A DNA stretch of 64,000 nt from Rhizophagus irregularis (lineage: Eukaryota > Glomeromycota > Glomeromycetes > Glomerales > Glomeraceae), in contig NC_089436.1 in NCBI RefSeq assembly GCF_026210795.1, forward strand, positions 558,001 through 622,000. The letters are read 5' to 3'. Shown here piece by piece: positions 42,704 through 54,230 of the stretch; within the stretch, counting starts at the first letter, position 1; each line of letters opens with the position of its first letter. The translations under genes were made by a program, and so were the position numbers. Under the pieces are notes generated by a model, which worked only from the letters and a program-made list of their open reading frames with translations, was not told the DNA's origin and did no database searches.

Positions 42704-42779
42704 GACATTATTGTTATTTATTAAATTATTAGATAAAAGAATAATATAAGTAACATAAAAGAAAGAAGACATTTAAAAA

Positions 42780-44590
42780 AGTTTACCTTCTTTGTCTTAT
42801 CAAGTAATTGGTTGCTATACAGAACCATTTATGATTAAATTTTTTAAATACAAATTATTTTTTTAAAAAAGGTTATTAATAAATGATTTTTTTTAAAAAA
42901 AAAAGATATATATTTCCTTTATAAATATTTTTTCTAATTTGAAATTCTATTTATTTTAGTTAAACATTTAAAATAATATATACAAGTAATATATTTAAGA
43001 TATCTGCAAACATAAATTTCTTTTTTATTTAAAAATTAAAAATAATATATGCAACTAATGCAAGCAATAAGATTAAGATGCTCTTGCAAATATATTTATA
43101 TCAGATAATTACAAATAAAAAGTTATTATCTAAAATATCAAATAAATTCAATTATGTCAAATTTGAGTTCAATTTAAATTCAATTTGAATTCACAAACTA
43201 ATTTATTTTAACTAAATATTATAAATTTATTAATCATTTAATTCATTTATTTCTAATTATAAAATTAGATTATATTTAATTAAGTTAAATCTAATAAAAA
43301 TTAACAATTCCATCAATACAAATTTAAATTCAAATTCAACTTGAATTTAATGAGTTTGAAATGATTAAATTTGCAAGTATAATAATCTAACTACATTTGT
43401 ACATATCAATTATATTAATATTATAATATTATTAATCCTTACTTATATTTAATTGTAAAATACAAATAATACTAATATCATTAAAATTCTTAAATTTTGA
43501 TTTTTTTTAAACCTTTTAAATTGATTTATTATATAATATTCTTCAAAAATGAGATATTGAATAAAAATAGAAGATGAAATATAATATAAATATAAAAAGT
43601 TATTTATAAACTGATATGTAATTTATATATAATTTATGTGTAACTATTTGTATTATTTATAAAAATCATATCAGGATTATTAATCCTAAAATATCAGAAT
43701 ATAATATATGGATTATCAGGTATATAATTATTAGGTAATTGACATATTACTAATATTTTAATATTTGACCAATATATATCTGATATCTAGTAAAGTTTTC
43801 AAAAAAGTTTACTATACCTTTATAGTATTATTCAAAATGATCAGTTAGTCTTGTGATTTTTGATCAGTTTTGATAGTCTTTAAAAAATTTTCAGAAAAGT
43901 AATAATGCTATGTTTACAATTTTTTATGGTATAAAAAAGTGATAAATTTTAGTCTTAATCTAACCATTCAATATAGAATTAGGGAGGTTTTTGAATGTTT
44001 TTATTTTACTAAAACTAGTATTTGTTGTTTTTTTCAGTCTTTGGTTAATTTTACCTTTGCTAATTTTTAAAAAAAAAGTATAAAAGTCAAATTTTAGCAT
44101 TTATTAGTCTTAACTATAGTATTTGTTGCACACATCCTAAAAATTTAAGAATACATTTTTTATAACTTTTTCAAAAACTGAATAGGATCATTTAAAATTG
44201 AAAAACTGACTAATCATCACTAAGTATTGTGTCAGAACTCTAAATAATTATAATTAAGATTATATTTCTTATATTAAAAATTTTTAAAAATTTATTATTG
44301 CCATCTTGAATTTATTTTAAAAGATATAAATATAAAATTTTAATAAAAAAATTGGTTTTCTACTATTTATACTAATTTTGTAATTTAAAAAGTAATATTT
44401 AATAATGTAGTTTTTTATTTTTTTAAAAATATTTCTATGTATATTAATAGTAATGAAAAAGTGTATATTTTTTTGCCAAATTTTACCTTATTATATAAGT
44501 TTATCTTTAATTTTTAATTAGTATTAAAAGAATATATTATAAAATAATATTAAGATAAATAATATATAAAAATTTAAAACAGTTAGATAT
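42780..44590. other. Very AT-rich region without genes
   Basis: Mostly simple A/T sequence with some repeated AATTTAAATTCAA motifs (43160-43350). No exon, RNA gene or bounded repeat is supported. Confidence 0.55.
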
Positions 44591-44591
44591 A

Positions 44592-44760
44592 AGGGCACTG
44601 TCAAATATTACCTAATATCACTTTAATATAAGAACTTACTCCCTCTTCCCTAGGTAAGATATGTTATATATATAATTCCTTATATAGTATTGTATGTAAC
44701 CTAAGATCTTTAGTTACCCTCCCTCCCCCTAAAATATTAGGTAATATCTGATAGCACCCT
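44592..44760. mobile_element. MITE with AATATTACCTAATAT-type ends
   Basis: AGGGCACTGTCAAATATTAC... at the left and the complement of AGGGTGCTATCAGATATTAC... at the right, 27 bp with four mismatches. The centre has CTCCCTCTTCCCTAGG and CCCTCCCTCCCCCT tracts, odd for this region. 169 bp. Confidence 0.8.
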
Positions 44761-44789
44761 AATTACTTTGAACAAATTAATAATTTGCT

Positions 44790-45430
44790 TTATATTCCAG
44801 CATTCTTTAACTTACATTACAAAAAAAAACTTATAAAAATATGTCTTAAGAAAGTATACTTCAACTAATTAAAGTTATAATAGCTGATTATTATGAAGAA
44901 TTATTTATACCTATTGCTTCCACTAGTAAAAAAATGATCTATCCTACATATATCTTACACATATTTTACATTTTGAGTATTTAATATGTAAGATATGTGT
45001 AAAATAGATCATTTTTTTACCAGTATTCTGAAAATAAAATTATAAAAAATTTACAATTTTAACTTAATAACATGATAACATCAGAAACACAAAATTATTT
45101 TTAGAATCTTTTTATACCTATTCAAAATCAGCAGCAATTTATTAGTACAAATGAATTAGATAATTATTTTAATTCTAATTCTTCTAGTAATGAAGTAATG
45201 CCAATGGAATGGTAAAGGATTTATGCAATTGAGTACCCAAAATTGTCCAAAATGGTAAAAGACTATTTGTTCATAATGTTAACATCTGTTTCCTGTGAGC
45301 AGTTTTTCTCAGTTGCTGGAAAACAGATAACTTGAACATGAAATAGATTGCATCCAGATACAACATGAGCATGCTTATGCTTAAAATCATGGTCAGAATA
45401 AGAAAAAATCAAATTTTGAATGTATACTTT
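44790..45430 (+). pseudogene. hAT transposase relic (C-terminal part)
   Basis: Before the nested MITE the frame reads LIKVIIADYYEELFIPIAS. After it come NQQQFISTNELDNYFN, then YPKLSKMVKDYLFI and SVSCEQFFSVAGKQIT, the hATC dimerisation block. Several stops follow (in LHPDTT and SWSE). Only the last quarter of a transposase is left; no ends found. Confidence 0.7.
44922..45024. mobile_element. Minimal CACTG MITE nested in the hAT relic, TTC duplication
   Basis: The core ends ACTAGTAAAAAAATGATCTA and TAGATCATTTTTTTACCAGT are inverted repeats. Including the outer bases (44921 and 45025), TTC flanks both sides. Only about 103 bp; the centre ATTTTACATTTTGAGTATTT also occurs in the 42428 element. 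Confidence 0.88.
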
Positions 45431-45599
45431 ATTGGTTTAGATATAAAATGAACAATATTAGTTAGTTTATAACAAATTCAGTTGTACATCAATATATTAA
45501 AATTATTAATAAAGACATATATTAAATATAATTAATAATTACTATCTAACTAATATTTTACAATAAAATTAAAATAAATAATAATAAATTATTATGATA

Positions 45600-45930
45600 A
45601 TAATAAAATATTTTATAGTCTTTTAAAGACTGCAGTCCTAAAAAGACTGGCGGTCTTATTGCTATTTGTAAAGACCATTTAGGGCCATAAGAGTTTGCAG
45701 TCTTTTTGGTCCAGTCTTTTTGGTCTTAAGACCAAAAAGACCATAAGTCCTGAGCTGATAAGACCATCTTTAAGCACTATGTCTAAAACTAGTAGCAAAG
45801 TCCTGAGCTTTGTATTTCTTTTTTGCATGTACTGTATTAATAAAAATTTTTTCTTGGCAAATTTTCTCTGACCTCGTGTTGCCATGAATCTTTTAATTTT
45901 GAATACAGTACTTAAACAGACTTTCAATTT
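45600..45930. repeat. GTCTTTTTGGTC-rich inverted repeat block
   Basis: A perfect 28-bp palindrome (45714-45741) centred on GGTCTTAAGACC, plus further AGTCTTTTTGG, AAAGACTG and CAAAGTCCTGAGCT/TAAGTCCTGAGCT repeats. Noncoding; an 82-codon minus-strand frame here is accidental. Confidence 0.6.
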
Positions 45931-46016
45931 ATTAAAAATAACAAATAACTTGGTAAAATATTATTTAATATAACAAGATATATTAAAATTACATCAATAA
46001 AAGTATATATGTTATT

Positions 46017-46789
46017 GTCCAGAGCGAAGCGAAGGACTATATATATTTATGAACCTTAATGACATATTGGATCACGTGGCGATGTCTGTTTGTCATTTCT
46101 GATTAGTCTGCACAGATTGTGTCATTGAAATTTCGTGCTACTTCAAAAATAAACAAGTGTAATAATCATAATAAGTTTATGATAAACATGATTACCTGAT
46201 AATCACTTTTTTTGTTTGGTTTCGTCTAGTGAGTATATTTTTTTTTAATTGACTTCAAAGGAATGTTTTTGATTTATTTCTTATTCTTTTTCTAGGGTTT
46301 CTGGATTTCTTGTATATACTGGACTGGTAAGTTGTTTTTTTATTTGTTTTGCTTTAAAGAAACGTTTCTAACGTTTCACTTATTATTATTTCTAGAGACA
46401 CGGGATTTTTGTACACGCCAGATTTTTAAAGGTAATTTGGCTTTTCTTATTTGTTTGACTTTAAAGAAACATTTCTAATGTTTCATTTCTTACTTTTATC
46501 CTAGGGTTTCTAGATTTCTTGACTGGTAAGTTGTTTTTTATTTGTTTTGCTTTAAAGAAACATTTTTAATAACGTTTCATTTTTATTTTTTTTATCTAGG
46601 AATGCGGGTTTTTTGTATATGCTGGACTTTTAAAGGTAAATTGTGAAGAGGGGCTTTTCTTATTTGTTTAACTTTAAAGAAATGTTTCTAACGTTTCATT
46701 TTTTATTTTTTTTAAGGATGCCAGATTTTTTGTACAAATTGAATTTTTAAAGATATTTGGATTTTTGTACAAAATCTTTCGCTCTGGAC
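46017..46789 (+). mobile_element. Intron-module array II bounded by 12-bp inverted repeats
   Basis: The ends GTCCAGAGCGAA (46017-46028) and TTCGCTCTGGAC (46778-46789) are perfect inverted repeats. Inside are five introns: 46229-46295, 46327-46395, 46432-46504, 46526-46599 and 46636-46716 (67-81 nt), separated by exons of 31, 36, 21 and 36 nt. Exons and introns alternate between type A (GGTTTCTGGATTTCTTG exon, GTAAGTTGTTTT donor) and type B (ACACGGGATTTTTGTACACG exon, AAAG|GTAATTTGG donor), so the pair was duplicated as a unit. Most introns contain TTTAAAGAAACG-TTTCTAA-CGTTTC or a variant, putting CTAAC in a hairpin about 23 nt from the acceptor. No reading frame. A 211-bp unspliced leader precedes the first donor. 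No clear target duplication. Confidence 0.75.
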
Positions 46790-46799
46790 TTACAACGGT

Positions 46800-47410
46800 T
46801 TCCGTTTCCTAGTATATATGTGATGATTTGGGGTCATCGGATAAAAATTGGTGGGTGAAGGTGAATACGCATGTCCGAAACTTGAAACTTTGCATAAATA
46901 TTTCCTATATTATATATAATCTATAGTAAAATTGTAAAAATAATAAAGTAATCTGTTCCATAATACAGGTTAATTATTAATAAGTTGTACAATAAATTTA
47001 ATAAATTAATGTCACAAATTAATATACACAAAATTTATTGAATTTAATGTCATTGAATTTCTAAATTGCGTTACAAAATTACGAAATTTAATAAATTATT
47101 GCTGCGAAATTAATGATATGAAATTTAATAAATAATGCTAAATCACTATTTATATCAGTAAATTCTCAATAATGTTTCGATTTTTGCAAAAAAAATATAT
47201 CACATTTTTGGAATATGTTAGCTTGTGATTAAATGATCTGTAGAATTTTTATGTAAAAGTTTCCATTAATATAAAAAATAGACACCTCTTCTAATGTAAC
47301 AACATCGGAAAATGATCGGCAAAATGATCAATATGTCAGTGCTTAAACAGCTTAAACAGTGTAGATCATGTCATCAGAGCTTGAAATATTGAGACAGCGT
47401 ACCACTGAGC
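46800..47410. other. AT-rich spacer
   Basis: Contains scattered repeats of AATTTAATAAATTA-like sequence (46985-47130) but no gene or bounded repeat. Confidence 0.5.
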
Positions 47411-47414
47411 GGTA

Positions 47415-47957
47415 GTGGATGGACAACCACAGAATGATCAGGAAGTGATATCGGAGGTATCAGCTATTGATATATCAGGTTCGCTAAAGCAAACAGACCA
47501 GCACAATAATGTCGACACCAAGACATCAGAGGAAATGGAGAAGGATGTTTCTTGGATGAGGTCCATAAGAAAAGTATTAGCGACGAGATTAGGAAACGAA
47601 ATAAGGAAAAGAAACTTAGTAAAGCAGGGCAAGATCAAGTATCATTACAAAAAATATCTGATACAGTTACTTCTGGTAATATCTTTTCTGAAAAACCCGT
47701 GAGTGCAAAAAATGGACAGGGATTAATTCAAGAAATTTCTCGTAACTTTAATGAATCCGGTACTCCTTCATCTATTCAGGATTATAACTCCACATGCGCA
47801 TTGCCTCTCGACCCCCCCAGAAATTTCGCTTACCTCGGGTAAGGAAAATATCATTCACTTATATCAAAGAGCCAGCGATACAGAAGGTCTCGCAATGAAA
47901 GCTAATCAAAAAGAGATACTAAGCTGGTCCAAAATCCGGAAAAGTTCTCTTGCGTAA
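47415..47957 (+). pseudogene. Broken lineage-specific gene of unknown function
   Basis: Three overlapping frames together resemble one protein: a start at 47415 (MDGQPQNDQEV, SAIDISGSLKQTD), then IRKRNKEKKLSKAGQDQVS, then ENIIHLYQRASDTEGLAMKA and NQKEILSW. The last block is one I recognise from a Rhizophagus-expanded family in which a charged N-terminus leads to an LYxxASDAExxAxxANQEEI helix. The frame changes and a stop right after that helix mark it as broken. The surrounding DNA is richer in GC than the flanks. Function unknown. Confidence 0.5.
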
Positions 47958-47959
47958 CT

Positions 47960-49100
47960 TAGCTAAAATTTTCTATATGGTCTATGTGAGAGGGAATGTT
48001 ATAGAAATGAAGTGTAGATATAGTTGCGGAAATATATTATCTATAGGGAAGGAATATGTGGGTGGGAATTGTCGTTTAGTTCATTTCGGAAATCTGATAG
48101 CAAAGCATTAATATTAGAGAAATAATATGACGCAGGGACTCTCATTACATGGCCTAGGATCCGCGTAATCTCTTTATTATGATATAATCTACTCCGATAT
48201 TCTGTAAAAAAAAAAATAATAAAATTAGAAATGAAATAAGCGAAATACGAAACCCGTTTCTTATAGACAAAAATAATCAACCTTTTCTTCTAGATTGCTT
48301 GAAATACTGCGAACTCCGCAAATTAACCACTCTGAAACCTTACAGTACCATGTTGCGTAACAATTGCGAAAAGACAAAGACAAATTAGAGCAATTTTTCT
48401 AAGGATCTCCAACTTCAAGGAGTTCGTTGAAGTCAATTTGTACGCGTATTTGCTCCGCGAACATATAGGCATCAGTACACAGGAATAAGTTTAGATGATA
48501 AGCATGTAAATCAAAGCTACATCAATGAAAAAAGGAAATTTTGAAATCATCACAGCTTTGAGACACTATTTACTACAAACCATCTTATTAGATATAGACA
48601 TCTACGCCCAGAATATACAACTGCTCGTGCGTGCCTTAGGGTCCTTTTATACCCGGCTTCCATTTCAACGAACTCTAGCCATAAACACAGAATTCAACAG
48701 AACAGATACGCATTAGGGTCCTTTACTCCTCTTAAACCCGGCTTCCGTTTCAACGAACTCCAGCCATAAGTATCTTACAGTTGGACTGCAGAGATGCATA
48801 TTCGGAATTTTGGTCCTGTTCTGCCAATCTGATAGTAGTAGTGTAAAAGGCGCAAATGTATCTTTCTTACACGTGTACGACATACTATCTCTGGCTTTGC
48901 GAGAGCGTGTTGTAGACACCATTTCAGGCCAAAGATACGGCTGGCATTGTTTTTCCGTATTAGGCAAGATACGTAGATGACACATTTTATGTAATACAAA
49001 CGCGAACGCGAACTAGTATAATTTCAAATCAATGAAATCATGAGTATGAAAGGATTACTTTCTCTCGTTTCTCACGATAGCTTCTATTTTTTGTCACACT
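47960..49100. other. GC-richer stretch with a short duplication
   Basis: About 45-60 bases starting TTAGGGTCCTTT and running through CCCGGCTTCC(A/G)TTTCAACG to AGCCATAA occur twice, at about 48637 and 48713. Open frames of 60-90 codons exist on the minus strand (48713-48999) but overlap each other and have no splice or family support. No gene is claimed. Confidence 0.4.
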
Positions 49101-49108
49101 GTGTTACG

Positions 49109-50629
49109 GGATGTCTTCGAAAAAAGAAAAAAAAACAGAAGAAACAAAAAAATGTCGGAAGTGAGAGTCATCCAAAAAAGTACCACAAAAATGTCGAAAG
49201 TACAAGTGAGAGTTCTCTAGCAAAAATCACACAAAGAAACGAAAAAATGAAAGTGAGAGCGAGGGTTCTCCGGGAGAGACTGCACAAAAAACTTCACGGA
49301 AACAGGCCACACAAATAGCCTCTCAGAAACGAAAAAAATTCGAAAGTGAAAGTGAAAGCTCTTCTGCACCTAAACGACGGTAAGAACGTATTGCCAGTCA
49401 AGTTTCGGATCTTGCAAGCGCCATTCGTGACCTTGGGCTTAATTCCACTTTTAGTTTTAGTTATGGCATGGAGGACCTGCCCTCTTCGGCATCTCTAAGA
49501 TATGGAGGCATTAAGAGTGAACTTTTGTGAAGCCCCAGCCGAGAATGCTGTTATTCCTGATGTTGAAGGTATGAGTGATATTGTACCAGTAATCCTCTCA
49601 GTGACACTAATATTCATAATTAAGTATTTTTCCAGTTACCATTCCAGACACGTATATTCAACCTAATATCAATGGTGAAATGCTTTCAAATTTAAGATTC
49701 CGCGTTGCAAATGTCGCCGGACTTACGGATGTAGAAGTTCGAACATTCTTTAAGAAATTGCATAAATTTGTCACGAATGGTGTTCAGTTAACAGGCACAA
49801 CCGAGAAATTTACAGATACACTTGTAGATGATCTGCTTCGTATCGTTGAGCTGAATGACTTGCCCTTTAGCATCGGGTAGCTTCTACTTTCTTCAACTTC
49901 TGTTTTTGATAAATAAATACAATGATTCCTAAAATTGCAATTTCCAAACTCTAGCAATCACCCACTATGCAAATTATACATTGAAGATGATCCTTACGTA
50001 TCATCGGACTCTGAATTTGTAATAAATATGGAAGACGATAATATCGAATAATTTTCTATCCTTGTAGTAGAGGTCTGTTATTGATGTTTACTATTTTACA
50101 GGTATTATTTTTGTTGACTCAAACAATCTTTTTTACAGGATAAACACTTGAAAATGACCCAAACCAAAAAAAAAAGAATAAACTATATTTTTTGGGTTAA
50201 ATGAATAAAGTAGTTTTCATTTGGCGATATTTCTATCATAGTAATAGGTTTACCATTATGTCGTTCATCATCGAAGGTAAAAAATGTTGGACCAAGTACT
50301 GGATTTGGGGAAACGCAAATCTCTGCGGAAGTTCTTGTGTTAGTGAGAATATACGTTCCCTTGGCAAACGGAAATATGCAGATCAGATGTTATGGGTAGT
50401 TCGTGTAATTTCTACGTACGTTACTTTTTATAAAGCTGAGATTCCTGCAAGGTATCTAATGGAGCTTGATAAAGGCCTACCACAACGACAGTCAGTTAAG
50501 ATTCAAAGATGGCCGGCTAATAATGATTTGAGAGCTGGTTTCGATCTCGCAGAGCCAAATGGACGACGAAGTGTATTGACAGCATTTGCCAAAATTCGGA
50601 GTTCATTTTTGCATGAGAATGATGATTAA
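49109..50629 (+). pseudogene. Lineage-expanded PD-(D/E)XK-like protein, broken copy
   Basis: From ATG 49109 the N-terminus is Lys/Ser/Glu-rich. Then come ASQVSDLASAIRDLGLNS, VTIPDTYIQPNINGEML, SNLRFRVANVAGLTDVEVRT, a TGTTEKFTDTLVDDLLRI helix, HPLCKLYIEDDPYVSS and ILVVE joined by an intron (GTCTGT...TTTACAG) to DKHLK. The C-terminal domain has RVISTYVTFYKAEIPA and LPQRQSVKIQRWPA. I recognise this as a family strongly expanded in Rhizophagus. VVEDK fits the (D/E)-x-K half of a PD-(D/E)XK nuclease site, with an acidic pair about 15 residues earlier; the nuclease assignment is inference. At least four breaks interrupt the copy, so it is not functional. Confidence 0.6.
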
Positions 50630-51180
50630 ATTAACTGTGCAATTCATAGCATGCTTTATTTCAATACGTTTATTATAATAAAATATTAGCATTACGATAT
50701 TGATGAGGTGTTAATAATATGGAAATATGTGCATCTTCAGGATTAATTTACTATTGATAGATTATACCTTATACACTTATAAATAAACTCACGTTATATA
50801 TGTATTTTTGCCTCCTCTACAACTTTACTTACTATAACAGAAAGGTTTAATCTTCAAATACAGGTGCATTTAAATTTTAAACTCTAATAAATAAATCAAT
50901 TGACATATTTAAAAGCAAATTGTATCAATTGTTGCAATCTTTATTCTTTTTTATTAACTGATTAAAATAAAATAGTTCAATTTATCTAATTATAATAATA
51001 TTTGCACAATTCAATTTTGATGTATACAATTATTAATAATGAATTATCACAAAGTCAATTAATCAAATTCTCTTGCAAATCAACTGATTGATATATTTTA
51101 AATAATTAATTGTGAATAAGCTGATTGGTATATTTTGAGAAAATTTTGATTACAAATTGACAGATTGAAGATGACAAGAT
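50630..51180. other. AT-rich spacer
   Basis: AT-rich, with several TTGATATATTTTAA and AATTGACA-like repeats (50890-51160). No gene. Confidence 0.5.
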
Positions 51181-51189
51181 CAAAGAAAA

Positions 51190-52690
51190 ATTGCATTAAT
51201 AAAGATTGTTCAAAAGTGCATCTAAAACTAGAAATTTTATTGAATGCAATTGTTTGTTGTGTTATGGTAGTAGTAAGTTAGTGAATCCCAGAACATTCAG
51301 AAGAAGTTGACAGATTTCAAACAATTACTACTGGATTTCAGAATTCTTCTCAACTAAAAAGTACCAGAAATAAATCATATAATGTAGAATCTTTCAATAA
51401 AAAAGGAAAAAGAAGAATTAGAGTGGTAGAATATTTATCAGATAATAATGATAATAATAAATCACTTTTAACTAATAATGAATTGATGCCAAAGAAACCA
51501 GAAAGATGAAAGCATACCAATAAGATTCTTGATAATAATGATAATAATAGTTCTTTAACTAACAGGTCTTTAACAGAAAGTGATAGTAATAAATCCTTGA
51601 TAAAGATAATAATAGGACTTCTAAGGTATCTGAAAATGATAACTGTGGTTTAAGTGAAGATGAATTGCAATCAAACAATTTACAGTTTCTAATTTTAATA
51701 ATTATAATTATAAATCAGATCTTAAAATCTTGATACAAATATTGACTTCAATGATTTGTAGATACTTTTATGGATATTTAAATACCAGGTGAAATTTCAT
51801 CTTTCAGATGTTGCTATCAATTCACTTATTGGATTTTTTAAAATGGTTTTATTAGATGCTGATAAATGGTGATTTGAAAAATTTTCTATATCATCTTAGC
51901 AAAAAAAATTTAAAAAATCGTTAAATAAAAAAAGAAATATATAGTATATTCAGATTATAATACTATATATAATGTTTTAGAAATTTTAACATAAAATCAA
52001 AATATAGAGTTCAGATATATTTATATGGAGTTTTTAAATTATCTAAAGTATAGCAAAAAATAAGCTTATAAAGTAAAATTAATAAATAAGATCCTGATTG
52101 TTAACAGATTTGCCAAAAAATTTAAAATATTATTTCTAATACTATCTCTAAAAACCTAAATAATATCAATATATCAGTATTCAGATTTTGTAAATTACTT
52201 TAAAAATGATCAAATTGGATTAATATAACAAATCTAATATAATAAAAAAATATAAAAAATATTTATATTTTTTCTAAACAATCTGGATACTTGATTTTTA
52301 CAAATAAAACAACTAATTCTAATCTTAAGATCATGATTAATTTAGACTAGTTCTAACCATTTAATTTGTTAACTTACAGCTATATATAATCTTTTTTGTG
52401 AAATTATATTTAAACAAGAAAACATACTATATTTGAACTTCTTCTAGAACCAGAAAAGTTAAAATTACACAAAATAAATCATTATCTTAGTCCAATTATT
52501 GACAAATTGTTAGAATTTTGGAATGGTATCAATTTACTTTTTACTAATTTGCATTCAATTGGTAAAAGAATTCAAATAGCAGTAATTTGCTACAAAAATA
52601 ATATATTAGCTACTAGAAAATTATGCAGTCATATTTTAGTATTGGTTTAATAGCTATTATCAATATTATAAAATAACTAGGATTTGATGA
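51190..52690 (+). pseudogene. Decayed TNP2-type transposase, second family member
   Basis: Block by block it follows the copy at 7150: an acidic Asn-rich N-terminal segment (SDNNDNNKSLLTNNE), ILLWIFKYQVKFHLSDVAIN (cf. WLFKFQQRFRLPDVA), SLIGFFKMVLLDADKW, YNTIYNVLEIL (cf. CNNCHKLYN), LHKINHYLSPIID (cf. LDRINHYLAPIVD) and KLLEFWNGI. The order is conserved over 1.5 kb, but stops occur every 20-40 codons and the VDPMH core is gone. It is diverged enough to be a separate subfamily, and much older than the 7150 copy. Confidence 0.75.
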
Positions 52691-52699
52691 TATAATTTG

Positions 52700-53165
52700 G
52701 TAGTTTATGTAAAAAAATTTAAATAAACATTAATGTAATACTAAACATTAGTGACTATTTAAATCTAAGTATATATTTTTGAAACTTATGTATATTAATC
52801 AGAATTGTTAAGATTACTATATTTTAACAATTTAACCTGATCAGGCTTTTTGTGATTGATATTAAGTAAATTAAGTAAATCATTTATTTAATAAATATGT
52901 GGTATTTTTCTATAACTGTTATAACTAAAATTATATTAATAAAATAAAAGATATATATTAAATATATAAAATAAAATAAAAAAACAAATTAGGATAAAAA
53001 TTTTTTTTTTCAGTTTACAATTTATTATAAAATAATTGACAATATTTATTAAACTGATTAAATTTATTAAATTAAAATTTTTAATATTTAAAAGTTATAA
53101 AAATATTTTTAAAAACTCTATAAATAATAAAATATATACTAAAAAAATATTATATATAAAGAAAA
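52700..53165. other. AT-rich spacer
   Basis: Almost pure A/T with no gene or repeat that I can bound. Confidence 0.55.
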
Positions 53166-53569
53166 AAACTAGCCATCACCACAGGTGATTTTACCTGATC
53201 ATGTGAATTATTATTATGATATTATTTGATTAAACTATTAATAAACTTTTTTTCTCACGAATTGCCTTTTTTAATTTTTTTTCTTTTTCGTCAACTTACC
53301 TCCTTTTTTTTCATTACACATTTTAATAATGGATTGTTGTGAATATGTTAATGAAAATTTCACTTTTAGTGATAAGAAAAATGAACTTCGTATTATGTTG
53401 ATTTTAGGTGCAAAGTTTCAGAAATGGGAAGAACTAGAAGGTTATCTGAAATGATATGCTTTGCAAGAAGAATTTTTCTATAAAAAAGCAAGAGTTGAAT
53501 ATCATTTAAGTCCAAATGAAATGAAAAGTTTAACAATAAAGCAAAATAAGCATAAAATTAAATGAAGAA

Positions 53570-53735
53570 CTTATGGTATGAATTAGGATAAGGATTAGAG
53601 TGTGGATTAGAATAAAAATTAGGGTAAAGATTAAGGTGTGGATTAGGGTAATGATTAAGATAAGGATTAGGATATGGATTAGGGTAAAAATTAAGGTAAG
53701 GATTAGGACGTGAATTAAGGTATTGATTAGGGTAA
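53570..53735 (+). repeat. Telomere-like minisatellite (TTAGGGTAAGGA, 12-bp period)
   Basis: About 13 degenerate units of GGATTAGGGTAA, with variants GGATTAGGGTGT and GATTAAGGTAA. TTAGGG is the telomere repeat of most filamentous fungi, but the 12-bp period and internal position show it is not a plain telomere. Short spurs of the same repeat occur between and after the two MITEs (53974-54000, 54232-54250). Confidence 0.75.
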
Positions 53736-53739
53736 AAAA

Positions 53740-53975
53740 AGATCCCACTTACTTATAATAAAGGTCGCTGTAGAAAATTAGTCTTTTACTAATAGTTTTT
53801 ACCTTACTTTTTTCTTAAATTCTATTGGTTAATTAGTTAAAAAGGAAAAAAATCATAACAATGTAACATAAAATTTCCTTTTATAGTAGGATCTGCAAAG
53901 AATTTTATATATGATTTTTACTTAGGCCTGGAGGGGGTGACCTATCTTATAAGTAAGCGAGTCCCCTGGTAAAGA
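53740..53975. mobile_element. MITE with CTTACTTATAA ends, copy 1
   Basis: The left end GATCCCACTTACTTATAA is complementary to the right end TTATAAGTAAGCGAGTCCCC. The interior has CTTAAATTCTATTGGTTAAT and AACATAAAATTTCCTTTTAT. Confidence 0.75.
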
Positions 53976-54004
53976 TTAGGGTAAGGATTAGGATGTGGAT
54001 TATG

Positions 54005-54230
54005 AGAACCCCGCTTACTTATAATAAAGATTACTGTAGAAAATTCGCCCTTTATTAATAGTTTTTACCTTACTTTTTTCTTAAATTCTATTGGTTAATT
54101 AGCTAAAAAGGAAAAAAATCATAACAATGTAACATAAAATTTCCTTTTATAGTAGGATCTGTAAAGAATTTTATATATGATTTTTACCTTAAGCCTGGGG
54201 GTGACCTATCTTGTAAGTAAGCAAAGTCCT
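54005..54230. mobile_element. MITE with CTTACTTATAA ends, copy 2
   Basis: At least 93% identical by eye to copy 1 over its length, with telomere-like sequence on both sides. Either it was inserted twice into the minisatellite or MITE plus minisatellite was duplicated as one unit. Confidence 0.75.

Noticed and set aside
48713-48999. Two overlapping minus-strand frames as genes
   Set aside because: They overlap in different phases, have no introns or family match, and part of the sequence is a short DNA duplication.
53570-53735. True telomere or chromosome end
   Set aside because: The unit is 12 bp and degenerate, and unique sequence and transposon ends lie on both sides.
53530-53748. Leu/Ile-rich 72-codon minus-strand frame
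   Set aside because: It is the antisense of the TTAGGG-like minisatellite.
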